Part shown: positions 17,636 to 25,441 of the stretch, piece after piece
How the letters are laid out: each line of letters begins with the position of its first letter
Position numbering within the stretch: the first letter of the stretch is position 1
DNA from: Bacteroidales bacterium
GTDB taxonomy: Bacteria; Bacteroidota; Bacteroidia; Bacteroidales; UBA932
NCBI GenBank assembly: GCA_017617495.1
Contig: JAFZWD010000030.1
Span: 1 to 50,819, forward strand
DNA length: 50,819 bases
Reading direction: 5' to 3'
Program-made: the position numbers and the translations under genes
Notes under the pieces: model-generated
Databases searched by the model: none
What the model saw: only the letters and a program-made list of their open reading frames with translations
What the model was told of the DNA's origin: nothing

Positions 17636-20481
17636 TGAAAAAGTTATTCTCCATAATTCTCGTATTTGTCATAAGCCTGCCGCTGTTTGCGGGAGGCATC
17701 GGCACGGCAAAGGACCTTCAGGCATTCATCGAGGCGTGCAACGCGGGGGCGGACCTTTCGCCCTGGTACGACGCCGACAGCGTGGTGGTTCTTACCGCGG
17801 ACATCAACCTCGCCAAGACCAAGAAACTGCCGCAGGTAACCTCGTTCGGCGGCCGCTTCGACGGCAAGGGCTTCAAGCTCATCGGCTGGAAGGCCACGGG
17901 AGGCCTCTTCAAGGCGCTCAACAAGGGCGCGGAGGTGCGCGGGCTCGTCATCGACGCGAGCTGCGTCATGAAGATTGCGGCCAAGGGCGAGGAATTCCGG
18001 GCCGGCTTCATCGCCGACTTCAACGGAGGCACGGTCGTGGACTGCGAGAATCATGGAAGCATAGTGCACAGCTGCTCCTTCGCTACGGCACCCTCCTATG
18101 TGGGGGGCCTCGTGGGCTTCAACCGCTTTGTCATCAAGGAATGCCGCAACTACGGCAGCATCTCTTCCGACACCGCCGGCGAGTATAAGGAGACGGTGTC
18201 CGTGTGCATCGGTGGTATCGCCGGAGGCACGGCTCCCAAGCCCCTGAACGGCGCGACGCTCGTGCATTGCGAGAATTACGGCGCCATTAAGGCCGTTACC
18301 AGCCTCTCCGCAGCATTTGCCGGAGGCATCGTGGGCGTTGCCGGACGCGGTACAATCAAGTACAGCGTCAACCGCGGCAGCGTGGAGATCGATATCCGCG
18401 AGGGCGAAGACGGCAAGGCCACGGGAGTTGCCCGCGTGGGTGGCATCTGCGGCCAGACAAAGACCGATATCGACCGTTGCGACAATTTCGGCCCGGTTTC
18501 TTCCAAGGGAGCCTGCGCAGCGGTCGTGGGAGGCATCAGCGGCATGCCGCACGATGCGCTCGTGGTGGCCGACTGCATGAACTTCGGTGAGATAGTTTCC
18601 AAGAACGAGCTGCCTTCGAACGTGGGCGGCATCTGCGGAAACCTGCGCCGTCCCGTGCGCGTGCGCGAGTGCGTTAATTATGGTAAGGTAGTCTTCGACG
18701 GCGTGAGCTCCCGCGCAAGGAGCACCGCCGCGGGCATCGTGGGCAGCATGTCCGCCCCCAAGGATGCGGCAGAAGGCGCCTATGTGCGCAACTGCTTCAA
18801 CCACGGCGAGATTTATGCGGGGCCTGCAGGCAATAAATTCGATGCGACCAACCGCAACGCCATCCATGCAGCAGGCGTGGTGGGTTATGCCGAATTCCGC
18901 CCGGGCATTCGCGCTTTCGTGAAGGATTGCTCCAACGACGGCAAGGTCACCTGCGCATCCGGCCGCAAGGGCGAAATCTGCGCCTCGGCAGTGTCCGTGA
19001 CCACCGGTGGCTCGTTCCCTGACGACTACGTGACCGTGCTTGACGAGGCTCCCGCTGCCGGAAACGTGACCGGCAGCGTCAAGAATTCCGCTGGCGAGGG
19101 ACTCGAAGGCATCGTGGTAACAGACGGGCTTCAGTGTGTGAAGACCGGCGCCGACGGCAGCTTCGCCATGAACAGCGACCTCGCATCTGCCCGCTTCATC
19201 TATCTCTCGCTTCCGGCGAACGCCGTCATCCCCGTGAGGGACGGCATGCCCCAGTTCTTCCGCCGCATTCCCCGCTATTCCAAGGCAGTGAGGGCCGATT
19301 TCACCCTCGACCTCAAGGCGGAAGCGCCTAAGGATTACACGGTTATGATGATTGCCGACCCTCAGGTGCGCCCTTACGGAATGGACGGCTCCATCGAGGC
19401 CTGGAACGAGGTTGTGGCACCCGACGCGGAGGCTTTCCGCGCTTCCTGCAGCGGCGAGGTGTATTCGATCAACCTCGGCGACCTCGTCTACAACTTTATG
19501 TATGCATGGGACGACTATCTGGACGTGGCGGCAAAGATCAAGTGCCCCACTTTCAATGTGATAGGCAATCACGACTACGACCAGGCCAACCTCTTCGAGA
19601 CAGAACAGGGAAATATTTATTACGAGACCTATGTGGGGCCCGAGCATTTCTCGTTCGAACTCGGAAACCAGCATTATGTGATAGTGAATACTATCATGTA
19701 CGACCGCAAGACTCCCAAGGACAAATATTACTACGGCCTCGACGACCGTACGATGACCTGGCTCGAGAACGACCTGGCATCCGTGTCCAGGGACAAGATT
19801 ATCGTTGCGTGCGCGCATGCCCAGCTCTTCAAGAAGGACGGCACCAGTCCCAACGGCTCGCACGGCGCCCGCAACCTGAACTATAAACGCTACCGCAAGC
19901 TGCTTGCCTCGTTCAAGCACGTTTATTCGTGGAGCGGACACTATCATCAGAATTACTATTATAACTACGCCGGCAAGGAAACAAAACACGGCGCACCCAA
20001 TATCGAAAGCATCTGCGTGGCACGCTGCACCGGCGGCCTGCGCTCCAACAAGGCTCTGGACCCCAGCGGAGTTCCTCAGGGCTATGTCGTGATGAGCGTC
20101 AAGGGCGACGACATCGAGTGGTACTACAAGAGCGTCGGCAAGGACGCCTCCTACCAGATGCGCGCCTATTCCCCGGCTGTTACCGGCGACGGCAGCATCC
20201 AGGCAGTGGTGTGGAACTGGTCCGAAGGATGGACGGTTCCCGCCCTCTACGTTAACGGCGAAAAGATAGGGGAGATGGAAGAATTCCGCGGAAAGGACCC
20301 CGGCTACGTGGCCCTCTACAACGAGTTTATCCCCACCATCAAGGACAAGCGCGCCCGCGAATGGGCCGCCCCCGCCGACACCCGCCTCTTCCGCTTCGAG
20401 CCCTCCGACAACGTCCGCTCCGCGGAAATCCGCACCACCGACATGTTCGGTCATGAATATGTACAAACTGTAAGTTGGTAA
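17635..20481 (+). CDS. Secreted GLUG-repeat/metallophosphoesterase fusion
   Basis: 948 residues. The signal peptide ends PLFAG with no lipobox cysteine, so this protein is likely soluble after export, unlike its neighbours. Residues ~20-470 are a cap (GTAKDLQAFIEACNAG) plus GLUG-like repeats (YVGGLVGFN, CIGGIAGGTA, FAGGIVGVAGRG, VGGICGQTK and more). Residues ~475-948 repeat the architecture of the preceding gene: VTGSVKNSAGEGLEGIVV, then MIADPQVRP, INLGDLVYN, VIGNHDYDQ, ACAHAQLF and SWSGHYHQ. So a GLUG solenoid is joined to a complete metallophosphoesterase, with metal ligands intact. The GLUG part may dock to the GLUG lipoprotein at 12942 or target the enzyme to a polymer. I know of no named function for this fusion. 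Confidence 0.82.
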   Translation: MKKLFSIILVFVISLPLFAGGIGTAKDLQAFIEACNAGADLSPWYDADSVVVLTADINLAKTKKLPQVTSFGGRFDGKGFKLIGWKATGGLFKALNKGAEVRGLVIDASCVMKIAAKGEEFRAGFIADFNGGTVVDCENHGSIVHSCSFATAPSYVGGLVGFNRFVIKECRNYGSISSDTAGEYKETVSVCIGGIAGGTAPKPLNGATLVHCENYGAIKAVTSLSAAFAGGIVGVAGRGTIKYSVNRGSVEIDIREGEDGKATGVARVGGICGQTKTDIDRCDNFGPVSSKGACAAVVGGISGMPHDALVVADCMNFGEIVSKNELPSNVGGICGNLRRPVRVRECVNYGKVVFDGVSSRARSTAAGIVGSMSAPKDAAEGAYVRNCFNHGEIYAGPAGNKFDATNRNAIHAAGVVGYAEFRPGIRAFVKDCSNDGKVTCASGRKGEICASAVSVTTGGSFPDDYVTVLDEAPAAGNVTGSVKNSAGEGLEGIVVTDGLQCVKTGADGSFAMNSDLASARFIYLSLPANAVIPVRDGMPQFFRRIPRYSKAVRADFTLDLKAEAPKDYTVMMIADPQVRPYGMDGSIEAWNEVVAPDAEAFRASCSGEVYSINLGDLVYNFMYAWDDYLDVAAKIKCPTFNVIGNHDYDQANLFETEQGNIYYETYVGPEHFSFELGNQHYVIVNTIMYDRKTPKDKYYYGLDDRTMTWLENDLASVSRDKIIVACAHAQLFKKDGTSPNGSHGARNLNYKRYRKLLASFKHVYSWSGHYHQNYYYNYAGKETKHGAPNIESICVARCTGGLRSNKALDPSGVPQGYVVMSVKGDDIEWYYKSVGKDASYQMRAYSPAVTGDGSIQAVVWNWSEGWTVPALYVNGEKIGEMEEFRGKDPGYVALYNEFIPTIKDKRAREWAAPADTRLFRFEPSDNVRSAEIRTTDMFGHEYVQTVSW

Positions 20482-20493
20482 AAAATAAATATT

Positions 20494-20646
20494 ATGAAAA
20501 AAACACCTAATCACAGCCTGCAGACGCAGGCTTACCAGACCCCGACAGTGGACGAGTACTGTCTGGGCACAAGAGGTGATTATCTGATCACCGCATCCCA
20601 ATTGCAGGGATACTCGGAGGATACCGTTTATCGTGAGGACTTTTAA
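20494..20646 (+). CDS. Microprotein 2 (Y-x-x-P-x-V type)
   Basis: ATG 20494 to TAA 20646 encodes 50 residues starting MKKTPNHSLQTQAYQTPTVD and ending VYREDF. The core YQTPTV followed by YLITAS matches microproteins 1 and 3 (Y-x-x-P-x-[IV], then a short Ser/Thr patch about 15 residues on). There is no signal peptide or membrane segment. It lies 12 bases after the phosphoesterase fusion and 3 bases before the next lipoprotein gene, so it is almost certainly translated in the same mRNA. The function is unknown. The conserved position before fimbrillin-like lipoproteins argues for a real gene rather than a chance frame. Confidence 0.7.
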   Translation: MKKTPNHSLQTQAYQTPTVDEYCLGTRGDYLITASQLQGYSEDTVYREDF

Positions 20647-20649
20647 AGT

Positions 20650-23600
20650 ATGATGGCTATGAAGAAGATGAATTCTATTCTCGCGATGGCAGCAGCTGTT
20701 CTCGCGATGACCCTGATGGTCTCATGCGAAAAGGAAATCCGTGAATCTGAAAAGAATGCAGGCGAGCAGACTGTAACCCCTGCAGGCAAACAGATTACAA
20801 TTACCGCAACTATACCCGACACACCCGAAACGCGTGTTGCGTTCGAGCAGGAAACCGGGAACGTGAAGCTTACCTGGGAGACTGGTGACAAGATTATTAT
20901 TGTCGACCAGAACAACGTTATGGATAAGCAGACCTTTACTCTTGTGTCTGGAGATGGCGAAGCTACGGCGACTTTTAGCGGAACCGAACCGTCAAACACA
21001 AGTAGTGTTTATACTATTTTCTATGCCGGAAACGCTGAAGCGTATACAACTACCGATGCGGTCAACAACAAATCTTACGCAGATCAGGTTCAGGTAGGCA
21101 ATGGCAACACAAGCCACCTTGCTTTTACTGCAATGCTGACCGACGTGGATGCTTACGATCATTTCGTTTTCTCTGCTGACTGGGCAAGCGCTCATAGCGG
21201 TAATCTTGTTGTCAACAGCATTTACAAATTCTATTTCAAGCTGCCCGCAGCTGTTACAAATGTTTCTGAGGTAAGGCTCAATGCCCCCGCGGCCATTTTC
21301 TACACCACCAACAGCAATGGAAGCACAACTTCTGAAATCGGTGTTTCTCTATTGGGTGTGGATGTTTCTGCGTCCGAGCAGGTTCTGACCGCCTATGCCA
21401 TGGCATCCGACGAAACCGTCAGCATGGCGGCGGCTACCTATACCGTAACTGTGGTCGGAACCAGCAGCTCCTGGGTAAAGCAGTTCACTACTGCCAGCGC
21501 AGGCACTTTCGGCGGCGGCAAGACTCACGTCATCCAGCTCAACGACAGCAACTGGGCCGAACTCCCCGGCAAGGGAACCGAGGCGGCACCGTTCCTGCTG
21601 GACACTCCCGAAGAGCTCCAGATGGTCTCTCCTCTCCTCGTTATCAATGGCGCAAAGCGCTACTTCAAGATGGGTGGAGACATCACCTTCGATGCAACCA
21701 AATCCGCGGCCTACGTGCCCGTCGCTAACTTCTTCAACGCAGAATTCGACGGCAACAAGGCCTCTTACGCCATTAAGAGCTACACCGGCACGAAGCCTCT
21801 GTTTACCGCAATTGCTTCCACCGGTAAGGTGAAGAATCTGTCAGTAGATAGCTCTTGCTCCTTCACCTTCACTCATCCCAATGATGCTGAATATGACTGT
21901 GGCGCTATTGCTGGTGTTCTTGATGGAGAACTGAACAATGTATCTGTTGCAGCAAATGTATCTCTCGGCGAAGTTGCAAGTGTCACACAACTTACTTCTA
22001 TTGGTGGATTGGTTGGCTGTGCTACTACAGGGACAATTTCGGATTCCGATTATTCAGGCCTTCTTTCTACGCCAGCCGGATTTACCAGCACAGCTAAAGC
22101 TTATATCGGTGGGTTAGTTGGACATTTCTCTGGTGCTGGTAGCATTACTGGTTCCAATTTCAAGGGCGCGATTAATAATGCTGCGCAAATTACCTCTTCC
22201 GACGATGATAATCCATACTTAATCATTGGCGGTGTTGCCGGCTATGTCGATGGTGGAGCAAGCGTTACATCCTGCGCGACTACTACGGATCACGCTGATG
22301 AGGCCAGCGCTTATGATGGTTTTACTGGGATAATCGTCAACAAGACTACCGTCGCATATCATTCCGCAGTGGGTGGCATAGTCGGCGAACTGAACAATGG
22401 TACAGTCTCTTCTTGTACAAATGCTGCTACTATTGCTCTCTCTATTTATAGAAGTAAAGAGTCAGCTCGTTTTATGAAGACGGGTGGTATCGTTGGCAAG
22501 AGCAATGCCAACGGCGGCATTACCGGATGTACGAATAACGGAAGTGTTCAGCACCGTTCCAATCCTAAGTATCAGGATCTTGGTGGTATAGCCGGTTATA
22601 ATGCGGGCACGATGTCTAATTGTACAAATAATGCCCCTGTTAACCAAATGACATCCGGACAAAGCACAAAAGCCGGCCGGTATGTGCGTTTAGGAGGTGT
22701 CATTGGAGAAAATGTTGCAAATAATAAGGTTTCAAATATCCACAATACTGCGGCTGTTCAAATCTCTTCCATGGAAGATAACGAGGACGGTAATTCTACA
22801 GAGTATCTTGGAGGCGTAGTTGGTTACAATAAGGGAACTATCGTCGGAGGAGATACCAAAGATATTACAAATTCCGGCGAGGTTTATCATTCTCCTTATT
22901 TTTCCAATCAGTTTGCAGGTTATTATGTCGGTGGTATTGCAGGCCTTACCACAGCTGCTATTAAAAATGCCAAAAATACAGGGCGATCCTATTTTCGTTG
23001 GCAGGGTACGACTCTTGGAGCGAGTAAAGTGTACATTGGTGGCATTGCAGGTAAAGCCGAAGGCGCTTCGAGTGTAATCGAGAATTGCGAGAATACCGTA
23101 GATAGTGATATTACCAATTCTGCTCAGGTTTACCTGTACCTACCTGGAAACGCATCCCATAAAGATAATTATGTAGGAGGTATCGTTGGGCTTAGCGAGG
23201 CAACGAACCCAGTCAAGAACTGCACAAACGGTGGAGAGGTCCGCACTGCGTCCGGTGCCAGTACGACTCCCGTTACAGGTATTATGATGGGCGGTATAAT
23301 CGGCAAGATGACCGGATCCGGAGAAGTCAATAACGCAGATAACAGCGGACGAGTGCGTATTAATTTCATAGCGGCGACAGATGGACACAGCGGTAACTAT
23401 CTGGGCGGTATTGTGGGTTATGTTGTCAATGCTTCTTCCGTCACCGTTACGGGATGCGACAATGGCGGCAACGTGGATGTTTCCAACAACAAGAGTCCTG
23501 TAAGTGATCTGATTATCTCTGGTGTCGTAGGGCGTATGGACGCCCCCGGAACTATCTCGAACTGTAAAAACAATGGCGGTGCTATTAATATGGCTATAAC

Positions 23601-24402
23601 CGCAGCAAACGTTGCTATGAATAATCTTTATGTTGGAGGTATCCTTGGTAAAACCGAGCAGGATGTTACCGTTTCTGGATGCTCCAATACTGGTGCAATA
23701 TCGGGAGGAAACAGTAGTTCTGCCGCTGGTAATTCGTTCTACATTGGCGGCATTGCTGCCTATATGAAGGGCGCCTCAAAGATTCTAGACTGCTCCAATA
23801 CAGGTAGCACCGTAAGCACTCAGACGGGAAACAATGATACCATTGGCAGTACTACGCTTACCGGAGGTATTGTAGGCTTTGTGGAAGGCACAAGCGAGAC
23901 TCCAATTGAAATTGGAGGAACTACTGGCTGTACAATTAATACATCGGCATCGCTTAACGCGACACGCGGCTGGATAGGAGGTGTCGCAGCCTATGCAAAA
24001 TATGCTCAAATAAGCAAATGCACAGTAAGTAAAGACATCGACGCTGCGGCCCGTGGCGCAGGTGGCATTGTGGGAAAGGCGGAATACTGCACTGTTAGCG
24101 GATGTAGTTTTAGTGGTGACAAAGTTAAATCGAATCAGATTCAAAGTAGCACTGGCCATGGTGGTATTGTGGGATATCTGGATAACAGCACCATTGATGG
24201 ATGTTCCTGCTACGCCACCAAGTTTTACAACAGTAACTCGCAACCATTTGGTGGCATTGTTGGTAAATCTGTTTCAAATAACACAATTCAGAATTGCCAC
24301 TATAAGTCAACGGTAGAAGGGCCGACTTCAGGTACGGCCGCGACCGCTCAGGTAGCCGGTTCTGGAACCTTCTCCGGCAGCAATAATCTGGCTGATCTTT
24401 AG
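20650..24402 (+). CDS. Giant fimbrillin-like/GLUG-repeat lipoprotein 1
   Basis: 1250 residues; signal peptide to MVSC (Cys26), so a lipoprotein. Residues ~45-290 resemble an Mfa/FimA-type N-terminal domain with the typical VKLTWETGDKIIIVDQ strand. A cap segment (LDTPEELQMVSPLLVINGAK) begins near residue 316, and the rest is a long run of GLUG-like units such as IGGLVGCATTG, YIGGLVGHFSG, IIGGVAGYVDG and AVGGIVGELNNG, each followed by a CTN-like turn. This should fold as a long beta-solenoid anchored in the outer membrane. Base composition drifts to AT-rich from about 21,850 onward, unlike the GC-rich operon before it. Its close relative is the gene at 25442. Adhesin, matrix or ligand-binding roles are all possible. 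Confidence 0.75.
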   Translation: MMAMKKMNSILAMAAAVLAMTLMVSCEKEIRESEKNAGEQTVTPAGKQITITATIPDTPETRVAFEQETGNVKLTWETGDKIIIVDQNNVMDKQTFTLVSGDGEATATFSGTEPSNTSSVYTIFYAGNAEAYTTTDAVNNKSYADQVQVGNGNTSHLAFTAMLTDVDAYDHFVFSADWASAHSGNLVVNSIYKFYFKLPAAVTNVSEVRLNAPAAIFYTTNSNGSTTSEIGVSLLGVDVSASEQVLTAYAMASDETVSMAAATYTVTVVGTSSSWVKQFTTASAGTFGGGKTHVIQLNDSNWAELPGKGTEAAPFLLDTPEELQMVSPLLVINGAKRYFKMGGDITFDATKSAAYVPVANFFNAEFDGNKASYAIKSYTGTKPLFTAIASTGKVKNLSVDSSCSFTFTHPNDAEYDCGAIAGVLDGELNNVSVAANVSLGEVASVTQLTSIGGLVGCATTGTISDSDYSGLLSTPAGFTSTAKAYIGGLVGHFSGAGSITGSNFKGAINNAAQITSSDDDNPYLIIGGVAGYVDGGASVTSCATTTDHADEASAYDGFTGIIVNKTTVAYHSAVGGIVGELNNGTVSSCTNAATIALSIYRSKESARFMKTGGIVGKSNANGGITGCTNNGSVQHRSNPKYQDLGGIAGYNAGTMSNCTNNAPVNQMTSGQSTKAGRYVRLGGVIGENVANNKVSNIHNTAAVQISSMEDNEDGNSTEYLGGVVGYNKGTIVGGDTKDITNSGEVYHSPYFSNQFAGYYVGGIAGLTTAAIKNAKNTGRSYFRWQGTTLGASKVYIGGIAGKAEGASSVIENCENTVDSDITNSAQVYLYLPGNASHKDNYVGGIVGLSEATNPVKNCTNGGEVRTASGASTTPVTGIMMGGIIGKMTGSGEVNNADNSGRVRINFIAATDGHSGNYLGGIVGYVVNASSVTVTGCDNGGNVDVSNNKSPVSDLIISGVVGRMDAPGTISNCKNNGGAINMAITAANVAMNNLYVGGILGKTEQDVTVSGCSNTGAISGGNSSSAAGNSFYIGGIAAYMKGASKILDCSNTGSTVSTQTGNNDTIGSTTLTGGIVGFVEGTSETPIEIGGTTGCTINTSASLNATRGWIGGVAAYAKYAQISKCTVSKDIDAAARGAGGIVGKAEYCTVSGCSFSGDKVKSNQIQSSTGHGGIVGYLDNSTIDGCSCYATKFYNSNSQPFGGIVGKSVSNNTIQNCHYKSTVEGPTSGTAATAQVAGSGTFSGSNNLADL

Positions 24403-24430
24403 TCATTTTTATTTGACTGCTCTATCATCA

Positions 24431-24460
24431 ATCGGGGTGCTTCGGCGCCCCGATTTTTGT
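24431..24460 (+). terminator. Terminator of lipoprotein cassette 1
   Basis: ATCGGGGTGC, loop TTCG, GCGCCCCGAT (24431-24454) followed by TTTTTGTTT. Ten-bp stem with a stable tetraloop and T-run; a classic intrinsic terminator. The stem and the preceding TCATCA are repeated at 28855-28883. Confidence 0.88.
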
Positions 24461-24529
24461 TTAATGTTGAGAAGGGTGATCCTACCGTCCGTCAAATGGG
24501 GGAGGGTAGGCACGATTTGGGCCGTTTTT

Positions 24530-24564
24530 GATCCTACCCTCGGAAGAATAACGAGGGTGGGATC
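24530..24564. repeat. 13-bp inverted repeat
   Basis: GATCCTACCCTCG (24530-24542) and CGAGGGTGGGATC (24552-24564) pair with one G-T wobble around a 9-base loop. Related fragments (GATCCTACC, GGGTAGG) occur just upstream at 24478-24510. No T-tract follows; the role is unclear. Confidence 0.5.
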
Positions 24565-24575
24565 AGTGGCGGTTA

Positions 24576-24630
24576 CGAAAACATAAAAAATTACGTTTTA
24601 CCCACCCTTTTACCCATCTAAAGACTGAAA
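24576..24630 (+). repeat. CGAAAACATAAAAA repeat, copy 1
   Basis: A stretch of about 55 bases that matches 29578-29631 at roughly 80 percent with one gap, starting CGAAAACATAAAAA and continuing with CGTTTTACCC. The first 14 bases also recur at 28912. All copies lie downstream of a GLUG lipoprotein cassette and upstream of an AT-rich promoter. Confidence 0.55.
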
Positions 24631-24637
24631 CATCTTT

Positions 24638-24645
24638 TATCTTTG
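24638..24645 (+). promoter_or_regulatory. -7 box of the PBECR nuclease gene
   Basis: TATCTTTG ends only 5 bases before the ATG at 24651. Transcription would start at or within the first codons, so either the mRNA is leaderless or translation begins at the in-frame ATG 24693. Confidence 0.5.
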
Positions 24646-24650
24646 GCTCC

Positions 24651-25124
24651 ATGAAAAAGACAGGAGTGGAGTTTTCGTATTATTTCGGCTGCATGGAGGA
24701 TTTCATTGCAGTATCATTATCGACGAAAGGTGTGTTGATAAAGAGAATACTTGCTACAGTGTCACAACGACTGATAGACGACCTACACCAACTCGGTGTA
24801 GCAATAGATTCCTCGTGGAAGCACACAATTGATAATAGTGCTGTGCGTCATGCGATAAAAGTACATGGTGAATCAACGGAGGAACTTAGAGGTCAGGTTA
24901 AAATAACGGCGGCCGATTTGATAGGTATTCCAGAGATAATAGCCGGGTATGATTCCGTTCGAGTCGAAATAAACAAACGGAGTCAGTATGTTTTGATTTA
25001 CAGCAAGTCGATGGCTGATGGAACAGTAATCTACGTGGAGGAGGTGCGTAATGGACGTAAAGAATTGGCAACCAGTACCATATATAAAAGAAAAAAGGAA
25101 AACTCACCGACGCAAATAGACTAG
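24651..25124 (+). CDS. PBECR-type (Barnase-EndoU-ColicinE5/D-RelE-like) nuclease, stand-alone
   Basis: 157 residues, no signal peptide. The C-terminal ~100 residues show the layout of the phage/bacterial Barnase-EndoU-ColicinE5/D-RelE-like nuclease group: a conserved HAIKVHG (His67 and the nearby H), QVKITAADLIGIPEII, a YDSV strand, VLIYSKSMADGTVIYVEEVRNG and the final STIYKRKK with a conserved Thr. Such domains are usually RNases at the C-terminus of polymorphic toxins or phage head proteins; here the domain stands alone with a ~55-residue N-terminal part. No adjacent immunity gene is visible. A -7 box 5 bases before ATG 24651 makes a start at Met15 (24693) possible. The assignment is from remembered family pattern, so a search is needed to confirm it. 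Confidence 0.62.
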   Translation: MKKTGVEFSYYFGCMEDFIAVSLSTKGVLIKRILATVSQRLIDDLHQLGVAIDSSWKHTIDNSAVRHAIKVHGESTEELRGQVKITAADLIGIPEIIAGYDSVRVEINKRSQYVLIYSKSMADGTVIYVEEVRNGRKELATSTIYKRKKENSPTQID

Positions 25125-25184
25125 CTACGCAAATTTCGGATTTGTCTCCTTTTCTGCAAAGGTAAACAAAATAATTGATAATAC

Positions 25185-25215
25185 AATCCTGCCGGACAAC
25201 CGGCGGGATTTTTTT
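25185..25215 (+). terminator. Terminator of the PBECR gene
   Basis: AATCCTGCCGG, loop ACAA, CCGGCGGGATT (25185-25210) followed by TTTTT. Eleven-bp stem with one G-T wobble and a T-run. Confidence 0.85.
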
Positions 25216-25247
25216 GTGCGTATTATCACAGATAATAATATCTTTTT

Positions 25248-25255
25248 TATCTTTG
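25248..25255 (+). promoter_or_regulatory. -7 box for lipoprotein cassette 2
   Basis: TATCTTTG at 25248-25255, 41 bases before the microprotein ATG at 25297 and just after a terminator, so cassette 2 has its own promoter. No well-placed TTTG is seen. Confidence 0.6.
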
Positions 25256-25296
25256 TAAGTTGCAAGCAATAGAACGAAATAAGCAATAGTTATACA

Positions 25297-25440
25297 ATGA
25301 CTTACAAAAAACCGTTTAATCGGCTTCAGTACGAAGCCCCGGGCGTGACCTCGGTTGAGGTGTGCGTCCAGAATCCGCTCGCGACAAGCGATCCGGAGAT
25401 TATTATTGACCCTATTGTAGATGAAGAACAAGACTGGTAG
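25297..25440 (+). CDS. Microprotein 3 (Y-x-x-P-x-V type)
   Basis: ATG 25297 to TAG 25440 encodes 47 residues beginning MTYKKPFNRLQYEAPGVTSV and ending DEEQDW. The core YEAPGV followed 12 residues later by LATSD aligns with microproteins 1 and 2. The acidic tail ending in Trp is a feature I associate with small Bacteroidales proteins of unknown role. It has no signal peptide. The lipoprotein ATG follows after one base (25442), the tightest spacing of the three pairs. Between the -7 box at 25248 and the lipoprotein there is no other gene, so this microprotein leads the transcript. Confidence 0.7.
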   Translation: MTYKKPFNRLQYEAPGVTSVEVCVQNPLATSDPEIIIDPIVDEEQDW

Positions 25441-25441
25441 T

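Noticed and set aside
17644..20601. 985-codon open frame antisense to the GLUG-phosphoesterase gene
   Set aside because: Its coding bias is explained by the sense gene; the product is low-complexity Ala/His/Val-rich with no family features.
24478..24564. Second terminator or riboswitch before the PBECR gene
   Set aside because: The inverted repeat has no T-run and no recognisable ligand-binding architecture, so it is listed only as a repeat.
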